From: an uncultured Eubacteriales bacterium
GTDB lineage: Bacteria > Bacillota > Clostridia > Oscillospirales > Acutalibacteraceae
Length of the DNA stretch: 64,000 nucleotides
Direction: 5' to 3'
Assembly: GCA_905198155.1 (NCBI GenBank)
Contig: CAJKBQ010000008.1
Coordinates: 1-64,000 of the forward strand
The notes beneath the pieces were generated by a model, which ran no database searches, was not told where the DNA came from, and was given only the letters and a program-made list of their open reading frames with translations. Position numbers and translations under genes: made by a program. Positions 45,066 through 54,002 of the stretch are shown piece by piece. Positions within the stretch are counted from its first letter, which is position 1. Each line of letters opens with the position of its first letter.

Positions 45066-45311
45066 ATGTTTGATAAGACGATGACATTTTCGCTGGGGGC
45101 GGAGCGTCAGGCTCAGATCAAGACCATCTTGACCGAAGTGTACGACGCGCTGAAAGAGAAAGGCTACAATCCCATCAACCAGATTGTCGGCTATATCCTG
45201 TCCGAGGATCCGACGTACATTACAACCCATAATAATGCTCGGAGCCTTATCCGCAGGATTGACCGGGATGAGCTGCTGCAAGTGCTTGTGCAGTCTTATC
45301 TGGACAGTTGA
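45066..45311 (+). CDS. ireB: IreB/UPF0297 family protein
   Basis: 81 residues. FDKTMTFSLGAE and GYNPINQIVGYILSEDPTYITTHNNARSLIRRIDRDELL are family-defining. In enterococci IreB is phosphorylated on N-terminal threonines by the PASTA kinase IreK and lowers cephalosporin resistance; Thr5 and Thr7 are present here. In many Firmicutes it is followed by ruvX and a DUF1292 gene; here it is alone. ATG at 45066 after GGGGGTGAG, own promoter and terminator. Confidence 0.93.
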   Translation: MFDKTMTFSLGAERQAQIKTILTEVYDALKEKGYNPINQIVGYILSEDPTYITTHNNARSLIRRIDRDELLQVLVQSYLDS

Positions 45312-45323
45312 CCGATCGCAGAG

Positions 45324-45358
45324 GCAGCGCCGCGTTTTCGGGTGGCGCTGCTTTTTTT
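45324..45358 (+). terminator. Terminator of ireB
   Basis: GCAGCGCC/GGCGCTGC (45324-45331, 45344-45351) followed by seven T. Confidence 0.9.
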
Positions 45359-45406
45359 ATCCGTGTTACGTTGTCAAATTGATATCATAAATGGGAGGAA
45401 TTTGGA

Positions 45407-45703
45407 ATGAGTGAACAGGTACAGGAACTGATGTACAAAGGCAAGCCGCTGGTGCGTTCCGGCAGTACGCTGTACTATGGCAGCATGGCCGACCCGTATG
45501 TGGTCAAAATGGAGATCAAATCGACCGAAAAGGTGAAGGAATTGGACGTCGCCGGGCAGGTGTCGGTGCAGCTGATGAGCACGGATCCCAACGTCCGCCC
45601 GCGCAAACGGATCATCAAGTCCGGCGAGCGCGACGGGCTGGCCAATGCGCTGGACGTCGCCGCGTTCTGGCTGGAACGCGCGCTGAACGAAGCCGCAAAC
45701 TGA
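45407..45703 (+). CDS. Small soluble protein of unknown function
   Basis: 98 residues with a good GGGAGGA site. It reads as an alpha/beta protein: a beta-rich first half (GKPLVRSGSTLYYGSMADPYVVKMEIKS) and VSVQLMSTDPNVRPRKRIIKSGERDGLANALDVAAFWLERAL. It has no membrane segment and no catalytic motif I can name. The pattern seems familiar from Oscillospirales genomes, but I cannot place it in a family. Codon use matches its neighbours, so it is a real gene. Confidence 0.75.
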   Translation: MSEQVQELMYKGKPLVRSGSTLYYGSMADPYVVKMEIKSTEKVKELDVAGQVSVQLMSTDPNVRPRKRIIKSGERDGLANALDVAAFWLERALNEAAN

Positions 45704-45760
45704 ATATTCACAAAAACACATGATCCGCCGGAGACCGCACATCCCCGGCGGGTGTTTTTT

Positions 45761-46603
45761 TCAGGAGGTTTTGTGCCGTCCGCCGGCGGCGCGGAACGCG
45801 GACGGCGTTTGACCGGTGACGCGGTGAAACAGCCGCGTGAAATACGGTACGCTTTCCAGCCCGATTTCCTGCGCGATCTCCGCCATGGTGCAGTCGGTGG
45901 CGCGCAGCAGGAATTTGGCGTGATCCATCCGGAGCGCGGTGCGGTATTGGAGCGGGGTTTGGCCGGTGAGGTGCTTGAAATGCTCGATAAACCGGTACCG
46001 GCACAGCCCGCACGCCTGCGCGCACGATTCGACGGACATCGGGCGGCTCAGCTGCGTTTTCATCTGCGCAGCGATTTCCAGAATCTGCGCATCGATGGGG
46101 CTTTGCAGCTGCTGTATTTCGGTGCGGCTGCGCGCGATTTGCGCCAGCAGCCCGGCCAGTTCGGCGGCCGCAGCGGTCAGGTAGTGCGGCTTTTGACGCT
46201 GCATTTCCCGGATCATCCGGTCGAACCCCGCCGGGACAGCCAGGTTGGGGTCGAGTTGGAGCGTGTGCAGGTCGTCCAGCCCCAGCCGGCGCAGCAGCAC
46301 CGGGACGGCATCGCCGGTAAAATGCACCCAATAGGTGGATCCGACCGGTTCGGCAGACCGCCGGTAATATTGCGGCTCGCCCGGCTGGTACAGCACGATA
46401 CCGCCGGAGTACAGGACGGTTTCGGCGCCGCCCGACCGGACGTGCAGGCAGCCGGACGCGACGACCAGCAGATGTGTGTCCGCCCGGCCGTGCGGCCGGC
46501 TGCAAACGGAATGCGTGCGGTCGTCCTGATATCCGCAGCTGATAATGGTCAGCTGCGGGTGCTGCGGCAGGTCATCCGGTGCGATGTGCGCGTATTGGTT
46601 CAT
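45761..46603 (-). CDS. AraC-family transcriptional regulator
   Basis: 280 residues. Cupin sensor domain (HGRADTHLLVVASGCLHVRSGG, GIVLYQPGEPQYYRR) followed by two HTH motifs (SVESCAQACGLCRYRFIEHFKHLTGQTPLQY and MAEIAQEIGLESVPYFTRLFHRVTGQTPSAFR). ATG at 46603 follows GGAGG. Divergent from the isomerase/epimerase gene, its most likely target. Confidence 0.9.
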   Translation of the reverse strand: MNQYAHIAPDDLPQHPQLTIISCGYQDDRTHSVCSRPHGRADTHLLVVASGCLHVRSGGAETVLYSGGIVLYQPGEPQYYRRSAEPVGSTYWVHFTGDAVPVLLRRLGLDDLHTLQLDPNLAVPAGFDRMIREMQRQKPHYLTAAAAELAGLLAQIARSRTEIQQLQSPIDAQILEIAAQMKTQLSRPMSVESCAQACGLCRYRFIEHFKHLTGQTPLQYRTALRMDHAKFLLRATDCTMAEIAQEIGLESVPYFTRLFHRVTGQTPSAFRAAGGRHKTS

Positions 46604-46660
46604 GGTCGATTTCCTCCGGTCCCGTGACAAATGGGCAAGAATCTGTGCGGTTTCGGTCTG

Positions 46661-46687
46661 TTGCTTTTACCAGTATACTGCTATAAT
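46661..46687 (+). promoter_or_regulatory. Putative promoter with a palindrome in its spacer
   Basis: TATAAT at 46682-46687 is clear; TTGCTT at 46661-46666 gives a short 15-base spacer. The spacer holds the perfect palindrome CAGTATACTG (46671-46680), an operator-like site. Confidence 0.4.
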
Positions 46688-46739
46688 AGAGGCAATGTCA
46701 AGCGCGCACGACAAATTTTTGCGAAAAGAAGGGTGCTAT

Positions 46740-47633
46740 ATGCGCTATCCGATTTCTACATCGATTCATTTGTTTTTCTCTCCGGACAGCACCGCGCTGA
46801 ACGCGCAGATCGCGCGCCACATCGACGCGGGGTTCCGGTATCTGGACTTTAATTTTCTCGATTGGGCGGCCATCCCGGACGCGCCGCTGTTTGCGGACGA
46901 CGACACGTTCCGCCGGTGGATCGCTTCGGCCGGGGAAACGGCCGCGCGGGGCGGCGCACGGTTCAATCAGGCGCACGCGCCGTGCCCGGTGCTCAACCTG
47001 AAAAACGACCTGGCGGCGTACGAAGCGGCGTGCGTCCGGGCGTTCGACGGGTGCCGGATACTGGGGGTTCCGTGGATGGTGTTTCACTACGTCGAATATC
47101 CGGAAAATTTCGGCACATCGGACAAATGGGCGCTGAACCTTGCGTTTTTCCGGCAGATGCTGGCACACGCGCACCGCACCGGCGTCGGGATTGCGATTGA
47201 AAATCTGTTTACCGGCGGGTTGGTGCGCGGCACGGCGTGCAAGCCGGTCGATTATGCGATTGCGCTGGCCGATGAACTGAACGACCCGCTGGTCGGCATC
47301 TGCTGCGATACCGGTCACTGCCACATTGCAAAATACAACCGGACGGCGCCGACCGATTCGCTGAACCCGGCGGACGCGATCCGCAAATTCGGACCGCGGC
47401 TGAAAGCACTGCACGTTCACGACAACAACACCAGCGACGACGAGCACATCCCGCCGTTTTACGGCACCATCGACTGGCCGGACGTGATGCGCGCGCTGGC
47501 GGAAATTCAATACGCGCACAGCTTCACGTTTGAATCGCACAACGCGACGCGCCGTTTCCCGGACGCACTGCGCGACGAGGCGGCGCGGCTGCTGCACCGC
47601 AGCGGGGAAGCGCTGGTGCAGATGGACGCATAA
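46740..47633 (+). CDS. Sugar phosphate isomerase/epimerase-like TIM-barrel protein
   Basis: 297 residues of the xylose-isomerase-like TIM barrel. Probable metal ligands are spread as in the family: Glu in IAIENLF (about 160), CCDTGHCHI (about 195), LHVHDNN (about 225) and FESHN (about 265). Such enzymes isomerise or epimerise sugars or inositols. ATG at 46740 after GAAAAGAAGGG. Followed 58 bases later by a 2-hydroxyacid dehydrogenase, so the pair may oxidise or rearrange one sugar acid. Confidence 0.85.
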   Translation: MRYPISTSIHLFFSPDSTALNAQIARHIDAGFRYLDFNFLDWAAIPDAPLFADDDTFRRWIASAGETAARGGARFNQAHAPCPVLNLKNDLAAYEAACVRAFDGCRILGVPWMVFHYVEYPENFGTSDKWALNLAFFRQMLAHAHRTGVGIAIENLFTGGLVRGTACKPVDYAIALADELNDPLVGICCDTGHCHIAKYNRTAPTDSLNPADAIRKFGPRLKALHVHDNNTSDDEHIPPFYGTIDWPDVMRALAEIQYAHSFTFESHNATRRFPDALRDEAARLLHRSGEALVQMDA

Positions 47634-47691
47634 TTTCCGCCGCCGCGGGGGATACTGAGTACGATTTTTTGAGCCGAAAGGAAGGATTCCC

Positions 47692-48681
47692 ATGAAAATC
47701 CTGTTTTACGACACGAAACCGTACGACGAAGAAGCGTTCGACCGCGCGCTGCCGGATTTTCCGGAGATTGCGATCGAATACCTGAAAACCGATATCTCCC
47801 CGCGGACGGCGCGGCTGGCGGCGGGGTACGACGCGGTGTGCCTGTTTGTGGCGTCCGACGCGTCGGGCGAAGTGATCCGCACGCTGGCGGGGTGCGGGGT
47901 GCGGCTGATATTGATGCGCTGCGCCGGGTTCAACAATGTGGATCTGGTGGCGGCCGAAAACGCCGGGATCACCGTGATGCGCGTGCCGGGGTATTCGCCG
48001 GAATCGGTCGCAGAGCACGCGCTGACGCTGGCGATGGCCGTCAACCGGCGGATTCACAAGGCGTATATCAAAGTGCGCGAAAACAATTTCAGCTTGGTGG
48101 GGCTGATGGGCACGCAGCTGCACGGCAAAACCGCCGGGATCGTCGGTACCGGCAAGATCGGGTCGGCGATGGCGCGCGCCTGCCGCGGGATTGGGATGCG
48201 CGTGATCGCGTACGACCAGTACCCGAACGCGGCGCTGGACTTCGCGGAATACGTCAGCTGGCCGACGCTGCTGGCGGAAAGCGATTTGATCTCGCTGCAC
48301 TGCCCGCTGACGTCCGACACCTATCACATGGTTTGCGAATCGGCGATTGCGCAGATGAAAGACGGCGTGATTCTGGTCAATACGTCGCGCGGCGCGCTGA
48401 TTGGCACGGCGGATCTGATTAAGGGCATCCGCCAGCACAAATTCGCCGGGGTGGGGCTGGATGTGTACGAGGAAGAGGATGCCAACGTGTTTGAAAACCG
48501 CGAGGACGATATCCTGCAATCGTCGGTGACGGCGCGGCTGCTGTCGTTCCCGAACGTGATTGTCACGTCGCACCAGGGGTTCCTCACCCGCGAAGCGCTC
48601 GACGCGATCAGCCGCACCACGCTGGCCAATGCGCGCAGCGCCGCCGAAGGGCAGCCGATTGCGGAAAACCTGGTGCGGTGA
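47692..48681 (+). CDS. D-2-hydroxyacid dehydrogenase (D-lactate dehydrogenase LdhA-like)
   Basis: 329 residues. NAD-binding motif GIVGTGKIGSAMARACRGIGM (about 148-168) and catalytic Arg in VNTSRGALI (about 232). Instead of the usual C-terminal histidine in a HxAY/HQ context it has TSHQGFLT, as in D-lactate dehydrogenases. Residues EEEDANVFENREDD form the LdhA-type insertion. It reduces pyruvate or a related 2-oxoacid with NADH. AAAGGAAGG precedes the ATG. The neighbours are sugar genes, so a different hydroxyacid is possible. Confidence 0.88.
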   Translation: MKILFYDTKPYDEEAFDRALPDFPEIAIEYLKTDISPRTARLAAGYDAVCLFVASDASGEVIRTLAGCGVRLILMRCAGFNNVDLVAAENAGITVMRVPGYSPESVAEHALTLAMAVNRRIHKAYIKVRENNFSLVGLMGTQLHGKTAGIVGTGKIGSAMARACRGIGMRVIAYDQYPNAALDFAEYVSWPTLLAESDLISLHCPLTSDTYHMVCESAIAQMKDGVILVNTSRGALIGTADLIKGIRQHKFAGVGLDVYEEEDANVFENREDDILQSSVTARLLSFPNVIVTSHQGFLTREALDAISRTTLANARSAAEGQPIAENLVR

Positions 48682-48684
48682 GCG

Positions 48685-49473
48685 TTACCGGCGGTACTGC
48701 TCCGGGCTGACGCCGACGCATTTTTTGAACACGTTGCTGAAATAGAACGGATCGTCATAGCCCAGCCGCGCTGCGATTTCCCGCACTTTGAGGTCGGTTT
48801 CGCGCAGCAGCAGCCGGGCTTTTTCCATGCGCAGGCGGGTGTAGTAGACGTTCGGCGTGACGCGCAGTTCGGCTTTGAAACAGCGGATGAAGTGCGACGG
48901 GCTCATGCCCGCCAGCTTGGCATAGTCGGTGACCGCGCCGCAGGCCGCGTCCGCCGCCATCTGTGCTGTGACGGCGCGAAACCGTCCGCCCGCTTCGCAT
49001 CGGAGGTGCGCCAGCATACAAATGGCGCGGCCGTTGACGTACTGCTCACTGCGTTCGCCGCGCAGTTCCTGCACAATGGCGCGGCAGCCGTCGGCAAATT
49101 CCGCGCCGCCCGGCGCCGGGAAAATCGATGCCGAGATTCCTGCGGATGACAAAATCGCCGGGCACGCCTGACCGGAAAAATGCATCCAGCAATATGCGGT
49201 GCGGCCGTCGCCGTCGGCGCGGTACTGCTGCGGCGCGCCGGGCGCGAAAAACAATGCATGACCGGCGGAGACTGCGCAGGGTTTGCCGTCCAGCACGGCA
49301 TCCACCCGGCCGGACTGCACATAGATCAGCTGATAATCCGACCGCCCGTTTGGGCGATTGACATGGATTTCCACATCCAGGCCGACATAGTATCCGCAAT
49401 TATTTACATGAAAATATTCGGCGGAAGCGCGGTCGGTGCTGCCGACATTTCCGCGCGCAAATTCGATTTGCAT
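48685..49473 (-). CDS. AraC-family transcriptional regulator
   Basis: 262 residues. N-terminal sensor (VNRPNGRSDYQLIYVQSGRVDAVLDGK, GHALFFAPGAPQQYR) and two HTH motifs (AVTDYAKLAGMSPSHFIRCFKAELRVTPNVYY; VREIAARLGYDDPFYFSNVFKKCVGVSPEQYRR). AAGGAG precedes the ATG. It is convergent with the dehydrogenase (3 bases between stops) and divergent from the GH2 gene, its likely target. Confidence 0.92.
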   Translation of the reverse strand: MQIEFARGNVGSTDRASAEYFHVNNCGYYVGLDVEIHVNRPNGRSDYQLIYVQSGRVDAVLDGKPCAVSAGHALFFAPGAPQQYRADGDGRTAYCWMHFSGQACPAILSSAGISASIFPAPGGAEFADGCRAIVQELRGERSEQYVNGRAICMLAHLRCEAGGRFRAVTAQMAADAACGAVTDYAKLAGMSPSHFIRCFKAELRVTPNVYYTRLRMEKARLLLRETDLKVREIAARLGYDDPFYFSNVFKKCVGVSPEQYRR

Positions 49474-49503
49474 ATGCAGGACTCCTTGCGGTGCGTTTGC
49501 TTC

Positions 49504-49532
49504 ATTTTAGCACGATTTTTGCAAAAAAGCAA
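49504..49532 (-). promoter_or_regulatory. Promoter of the AraC gene next to GH2
   Basis: Minus strand TTGCTT (49527-49532), 17 bases, TAAAAT (49504-49509). The spacer region contains the palindrome TTTTTGCAAAAA. Confidence 0.65.
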
Positions 49533-49562
49533 TATTTTCTATGCTTTTTCCGATTTTCTCTA

Positions 49563-49591
49563 TGTACACGGCGCGGCAGGCGTGGTACAAT
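49563..49591 (+). promoter_or_regulatory. Promoter of the GH2 gene
   Basis: TGTACA (49563-49568), 17 bases, TACAAT (49586-49591). Confidence 0.6.
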
Positions 49592-49626
49592 GAAAAAAAC
49601 ACCGAAATGGAAGGAAAAATTCGATT

Positions 49627-51966
49627 ATGCGCGAAAAAATCAATTTTGATCGGGACTGGAAGTTCCACCGCGGCGATCTGCCGCTGACGCCCCCGGCCGA
49701 AAAAGGGCCGGTGTATATGCAGGCCAAAACTGAACGAAAGCTGTACGGCCCCGCCAGCCGCAACTACTACGACAACAGCGACGGTTATGCGCTGAACCGG
49801 GAAGTGAATCCGGTGAAGTGGGAAAATGTGACGCTTCCGCACGATTATGTAATTGCACAGGCGCCGTGCCCGGACGAAAACAATGCGCTGGGGTACTTCA
49901 AGTACGAAAACGCGTGGTACCGCAAGACGTTTTTGCTGACGGCCGACGACCGCGACAAGCGGCTGTGTTTGTACTTCGAGGGGGTGGCCGTTCACGCGAC
50001 GGTGTACCTCAACGGGTGCCTGCTGAAACACAATTTCTGCGGGTACACCAGCTTCGAGGTGGATATCACCGACTATGTGGACTTTGACGCGCCCAACGTG
50101 CTGGCGGTGTATGTCAACACGCAGGAGCACGAGGGCTGGTGGTACGAAGGCGGCGGCATTTACCGGCACGTGTGGCTCGAAAAAACGGCGAAAACCGCCG
50201 TGGAGCGCTGGGGCGTGTACGTGATTCCGCAGCAGCAGGGCGATTCCGACGAATGGGCGCTGGCGGTGGAGAATACCATCCGGAACGACGGCGACGCGGA
50301 CTGCGTGGCGGCGGTGCAGACGGAGATTTTCGACGGCGACCGGGTGATTGCGCAGTGGACGCAGGATGTGGCGGTGCCGCTGCGGGAATTGCGGACGGTA
50401 CGGTTCGACGGGGCAGTGCGCGCGCCGCATTTGTGGGATTTGGACGACCCGTATCAGCACCGGGCGGTGACGACGGTGACGGTCGGCGGCGCGGTGCTGG
50501 ATCGGTACGAGACGAAGTTCGGGTTCCGCACGTTCCGGCTGGATCCGGACGAAGGGCTGTTCCTGAACGGCAAATGGGTGAAGATCAAAGGCGTGTGCAG
50601 CCACCAGGACTTCGGCCTGACGGGCAAAGCCGTGCCGGACAATATTTTCCGCTACCGCGTGCAGCTGATTAAAGAGATGGGCGCGAACGGCTACCGGTGC
50701 AGCCACTACCCGCACGCCGAGGCGACGATGGATGCGCTCGATGAGATGGGCTTTATCACCATGGCGGAGACGCGGTGGTTCGATTCGTCCGACGAAGGGC
50801 TGGCGCAGATGGAGATGCTGATCCGGCGCGACCGCAACCGGCCGTCGGTGCTGTTCTGGTCGCTGGGCAATGAGGAGCCGAAGCACATCACGGAGTCCGG
50901 CCGCCGCATTTGCAAGACGATGTTTGCCCGCGCGCGCAAGCTGGACAACACGCGCGTGGTGATGTCGGCGGTGGACAAGTCCCCGACGCAGGCGACGATT
51001 TACGACGAGCTGGACGCACTGGGCGTGAATTACAATCTGGATAAATACGAATCCCTGCACGAAAAATTCCCCGACAAGCCGATTTTCTCGTCCGAATGCT
51101 GCGCAACCGGGACGACCCGCGGGTGGTACTACGACGACGCGCCGGTCAAGGGGTATATCAACGCGATGGACAAGGACACGAACCACTGGTTCCTGGGGCG
51201 GGCGCATACATGGAAATATTTTGCGGCGCACCGGTGGATTCTCGGCGGGTACCAGTGGATTGCGTTCGAGCACCGCGGCGAGTGTATGTGGCCGCGGCTC
51301 TGCTCACAGTCCGGCGCGATCGACCTGTTTTTGCAGAAAAAAGATGCGTTTTACCAAAATCAGTCGCTGTGGATCGACGACCGGCCGGTGCTGCATTTGA
51401 TGCCGCATTGGAACTGGGCGGGGCTGGAAGGCGAGCCGATCCGGGTGCGGGTGTATACCAATTGCCAGGCGGTGACGCTGCGGCTGAACGGGCAGGACAT
51501 CGGGACGCAGCAGGTGGAGCGGTACGACTGGGCCGAGTGGACGGTGCCGTATGCACCGGGCACGCTGACCGCCGTGGGGCTGGACGCGGACGGCCGCGAA
51601 GTGATTGCCGACACGCGCGAGACGACCGGCAAGGCGGTCGCGCTGCGGCTGCGGCTGGACAATCCGGTTCCGGCGGCCAATGGGGCGGACATTGCGCTGT
51701 TCACCTGCACCTGCGTCGATGCGGACGGCCGCGAAGTGCTGGACGCCGCGCCGTTTGTGCGGTTCACCGCCAACGCGCTGGGCACCATCGTCGGTACGGG
51801 GTCCGATGTGTGCGACCATGTTCCCGTCCCGATGCCAGAGCGGCAGATGCGCGCCGGGCGCATTGCGATTGCGGTGCGCGTAGGCGAGACGGCCGGGGCG
51901 CTGAAGCTGTATGCCGAAAGCGACGGGCTGGATCGCGCGGTCTGCACGGTGGAACTGCGGGGATAA
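49627..51966 (+). CDS. GH2 family glycoside hydrolase
   Basis: 779 residues without signal peptide, so cytoplasmic. N-terminal jelly-roll sugar-binding domain (VTLPHDYVI, YRKTF, YLNGCLLKHNFCGYTSFEVDIT), Ig-like domain, and TIM barrel (KIKGVCSHQDFG, NGYRCSHYPHAEATMDALDEMG). The acid/base is Glu416 in WSLGNEEP and the nucleophile Glu490 in FSSECC. A C-terminal DUF4982-like Ig domain (YTNCQAVTLRLNGQDIG) follows. The architecture matches bacterial beta-galactosidase-like GH2 enzymes; beta-glucuronidase and beta-mannosidase are alternatives. GGAAGGA precedes the ATG. Confidence 0.92.
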   Translation: MREKINFDRDWKFHRGDLPLTPPAEKGPVYMQAKTERKLYGPASRNYYDNSDGYALNREVNPVKWENVTLPHDYVIAQAPCPDENNALGYFKYENAWYRKTFLLTADDRDKRLCLYFEGVAVHATVYLNGCLLKHNFCGYTSFEVDITDYVDFDAPNVLAVYVNTQEHEGWWYEGGGIYRHVWLEKTAKTAVERWGVYVIPQQQGDSDEWALAVENTIRNDGDADCVAAVQTEIFDGDRVIAQWTQDVAVPLRELRTVRFDGAVRAPHLWDLDDPYQHRAVTTVTVGGAVLDRYETKFGFRTFRLDPDEGLFLNGKWVKIKGVCSHQDFGLTGKAVPDNIFRYRVQLIKEMGANGYRCSHYPHAEATMDALDEMGFITMAETRWFDSSDEGLAQMEMLIRRDRNRPSVLFWSLGNEEPKHITESGRRICKTMFARARKLDNTRVVMSAVDKSPTQATIYDELDALGVNYNLDKYESLHEKFPDKPIFSSECCATGTTRGWYYDDAPVKGYINAMDKDTNHWFLGRAHTWKYFAAHRWILGGYQWIAFEHRGECMWPRLCSQSGAIDLFLQKKDAFYQNQSLWIDDRPVLHLMPHWNWAGLEGEPIRVRVYTNCQAVTLRLNGQDIGTQQVERYDWAEWTVPYAPGTLTAVGLDADGREVIADTRETTGKAVALRLRLDNPVPAANGADIALFTCTCVDADGREVLDAAPFVRFTANALGTIVGTGSDVCDHVPVPMPERQMRAGRIAIAVRVGETAGALKLYAESDGLDRAVCTVELRG

Positions 51967-51983
51967 AAACGCAATCATTCAAC

Positions 51984-52022
51984 AAAAAGCATCCGTACGG
52001 GGCGACCCGTGCGGATGCTTTC
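51984..52022. terminator. Terminator between GH2 and proX
   Basis: Stem GCATCCGTACGGG/CCCGTGCGGATGC (51989-52001, 52006-52018), T5 on the minus strand, TTTCATT on the plus; likely bidirectional. Confidence 0.75.
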
Positions 52023-52038
52023 ATTATGTATCGCGATA

Positions 52039-52521
52039 TCAGAGCGTGACCCACTCCACCGGGCTGCCGTGCGCGCGGAGCAGCGACACCAGCGCGTCGG
52101 CCGAAAGCCAGACGGTGGCGGTGTTGTCGTTGGGGTGGACGCCGATGGTCTGCCCGCCGAATTCCGCGTCCAGGAAGAGCTGCACCCGGCATTCGGCGTC
52201 GTTCAGCAGCCCCAGCGGTGTAACCGAGCCGGGCGTCAGCGCCAGCAGTGCCGCCAATTCGTCCGGCGAAGCGAACGACAGGTTGCGCAGGCCGTGCGCT
52301 TTGCGGAAGGTTTTCAGGTCTACCCGCTTGTCGCCTTTGACGGTAATCAGGTAGTAGTGCTGCTTTTTGTCGTCGCGGACGAAGAGATTTTTGGCGTCGA
52401 ATTCCGGGTAGGGAAGGGCGACGGCGTCCAGCTCTTCCATATTGTAGACCGCCGGGTGCTCCGTCAGCTCGTACGGAATCCCGTGGCCGGTCAGGGTTTG
52501 CAGCGTTTCGGCTTTCGTCAT
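52039..52521 (-). CDS. proX: ProX-type prolyl-tRNA editing protein
   Basis: 160 residues. The conserved KNLFVRDDKKQHYYLITVKGDKRVDLK (catalytic Lys in the KN element, about residue 44) and LTPGSVTPLGLLND (about 95-108) define ProX, which deacylates Ala-tRNA-Pro. AAAGGAG precedes the ATG. It is separated by 24 bases from the FAD oxidoreductase upstream on the same strand, so the two are probably co-transcribed. Confidence 0.92.
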   Translation of the reverse strand: MTKAETLQTLTGHGIPYELTEHPAVYNMEELDAVALPYPEFDAKNLFVRDDKKQHYYLITVKGDKRVDLKTFRKAHGLRNLSFASPDELAALLALTPGSVTPLGLLNDAECRVQLFLDAEFGGQTIGVHPNDNTATVWLSADALVSLLRAHGSPVEWVTL

Positions 52522-52545
52522 GGGAAGGACTCCTTTGCGGGAAAA

Positions 52546-53826
52546 TTAGTCGTTGTGCTCGATGGTTGCGTCACTGTGCGCAGGGATGTCGGCATCGTCG
52601 AAGTGAATCACGACATTTTCGCGCGCCAGTTCGGCTTGCAGCGCGGGGACGTCCACGTCCCAAATCGCTTTGCCGCTGTCGATCGCCTGGGCACACGCAA
52701 TGCCGGCTGCCTGGCCGGAGATGATTGCCGGGGGGATGACCCGCAGGACGTCCCATGCGTAGCCGTCGCCCGCGGCGGAGCGCCCGGCGGTGATGAGATT
52801 GTCCCACCCGGTGCGCACCATCGTGCGGTAGGGGATTTCGTACAGGAAGTCGCGGCGGTCGAAGTCGTTTACTGCGCCGACGGAATCGTCGAAGTGGCGG
52901 TAGGTATCGGACTCCTGCAAGACGTAGTCGCCGTCGATGCGGCGGGTGGTGCGGAACTGCGCCATGCCCGGCAGCGTGACCACGTCGCGGGACAGGCGGT
53001 CGGACTGTTTGAGTTTATTCAGCATTTCCAGCTGATTTGCAATCAGATAGCGGTTCACCTCGTCGGCGGACGTGCCGTCGTACAGCGGGATATCCGCCGG
53101 TTGATGGTCGCCGTACAGGTTGATGCCGCCGCCCGCGATGCCGCAGTGCGCGAACTGGATATCCTGCTTTTCCAGCGCGCGTCGGCAGGTATCCAGCGTG
53201 ACCTGGAAGCCGAGGAAGGTGTGGAAATTGCCGCGCGTCACGGTCGGCACTCCGGCGCGCGCCATCAAATCGCCGTCGCCGGTGACATCGACGAACATCT
53301 TGGCGCCGAAATATTCACGGCCGGATTTGTCCTCCACCACGACGCCGCGAATCTGCTGTCCGTCCATCACCGGGCGGGAGACGACACTGTCAAACCGCAG
53401 CTCCACCCCGGCGTCGCGCACCCATTCCGTGAGCGCCAGCGCGAAGATTTCCGCCGAATAGCGGATGGCATAGCGCGGCGGTTTCTGCCCGGCGGATTCG
53501 TATGCCGCCAGCTTGTCGGCGGGGATTTGGCCGTTGACGAACGCCGGCGGAATCTCGCCGTATCCATAGCGGATGGACAGCTCCACCAGCTCCTGCGCCA
53601 TACCGAAGATGATTTGCTTGCCGCGGCCGTTGCACATCGGGACAAAGTAGTTGATCAGTCCCAGCGTCGCCAGGCCGCCCAGCTTCATGCTTTTTTCCAG
53701 CAGAAGCACCTTTTTGCCCAGCCGCGCTGCGGCGACGGCTGCCGCGACGCCTGCCACGCCGCCGCCTGCGACGATCACATCGTATTCGCCGCGGACGCGG
53801 ACATCTTCTTCCAAATGCATCATCAT
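52546..53826 (-). CDS. FAD-dependent oxidoreductase (FAD_oxidored family)
   Basis: 426 residues. Dinucleotide motif DVIVAGGGVAGVAAAVAAARLG (about 16-37), KVLLLEKS, GGLATLGLINYF, the second FAD motif FVDVTGDGDLMARAGVP, and a C-terminal ITAGRSAAGDGYAWDVLRVIPPAIISGQAAGIACA. This is the FAD-dependent oxidoreductase family often near glycan-degradation genes; its substrate is unknown. Three consecutive ATG codons start the gene after AAGGAG. Confidence 0.88.
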   Translation of the reverse strand: MMMHLEEDVRVRGEYDVIVAGGGVAGVAAAVAAARLGKKVLLLEKSMKLGGLATLGLINYFVPMCNGRGKQIIFGMAQELVELSIRYGYGEIPPAFVNGQIPADKLAAYESAGQKPPRYAIRYSAEIFALALTEWVRDAGVELRFDSVVSRPVMDGQQIRGVVVEDKSGREYFGAKMFVDVTGDGDLMARAGVPTVTRGNFHTFLGFQVTLDTCRRALEKQDIQFAHCGIAGGGINLYGDHQPADIPLYDGTSADEVNRYLIANQLEMLNKLKQSDRLSRDVVTLPGMAQFRTTRRIDGDYVLQESDTYRHFDDSVGAVNDFDRRDFLYEIPYRTMVRTGWDNLITAGRSAAGDGYAWDVLRVIPPAIISGQAAGIACAQAIDSGKAIWDVDVPALQAELARENVVIHFDDADIPAHSDATIEHND

Positions 53827-53864
53827 GGGAATCGAAACTCCTTTTCAATTTGTAGGATAAATAT

Positions 53865-53893
53865 AGTATAGCAGAGTTCGGGGGAAAATGCAA
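53865..53893 (-). promoter_or_regulatory. Promoter of the FAD oxidoreductase gene
   Basis: Minus strand TTGCAT (53888-53893), 17 bases, TATACT (53865-53870). Confidence 0.7.
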
Positions 53894-54002
53894 TGATGTT
53901 TTTTTGCGGTTTATCGGAGTTTGTTTGGATTTCGGGGCAAGTTTGCGGGAAAAACGGCCGACTCGATCGCCCGCCCCATCCTTTTCGGATTCCTGCCCAT
54001 TG

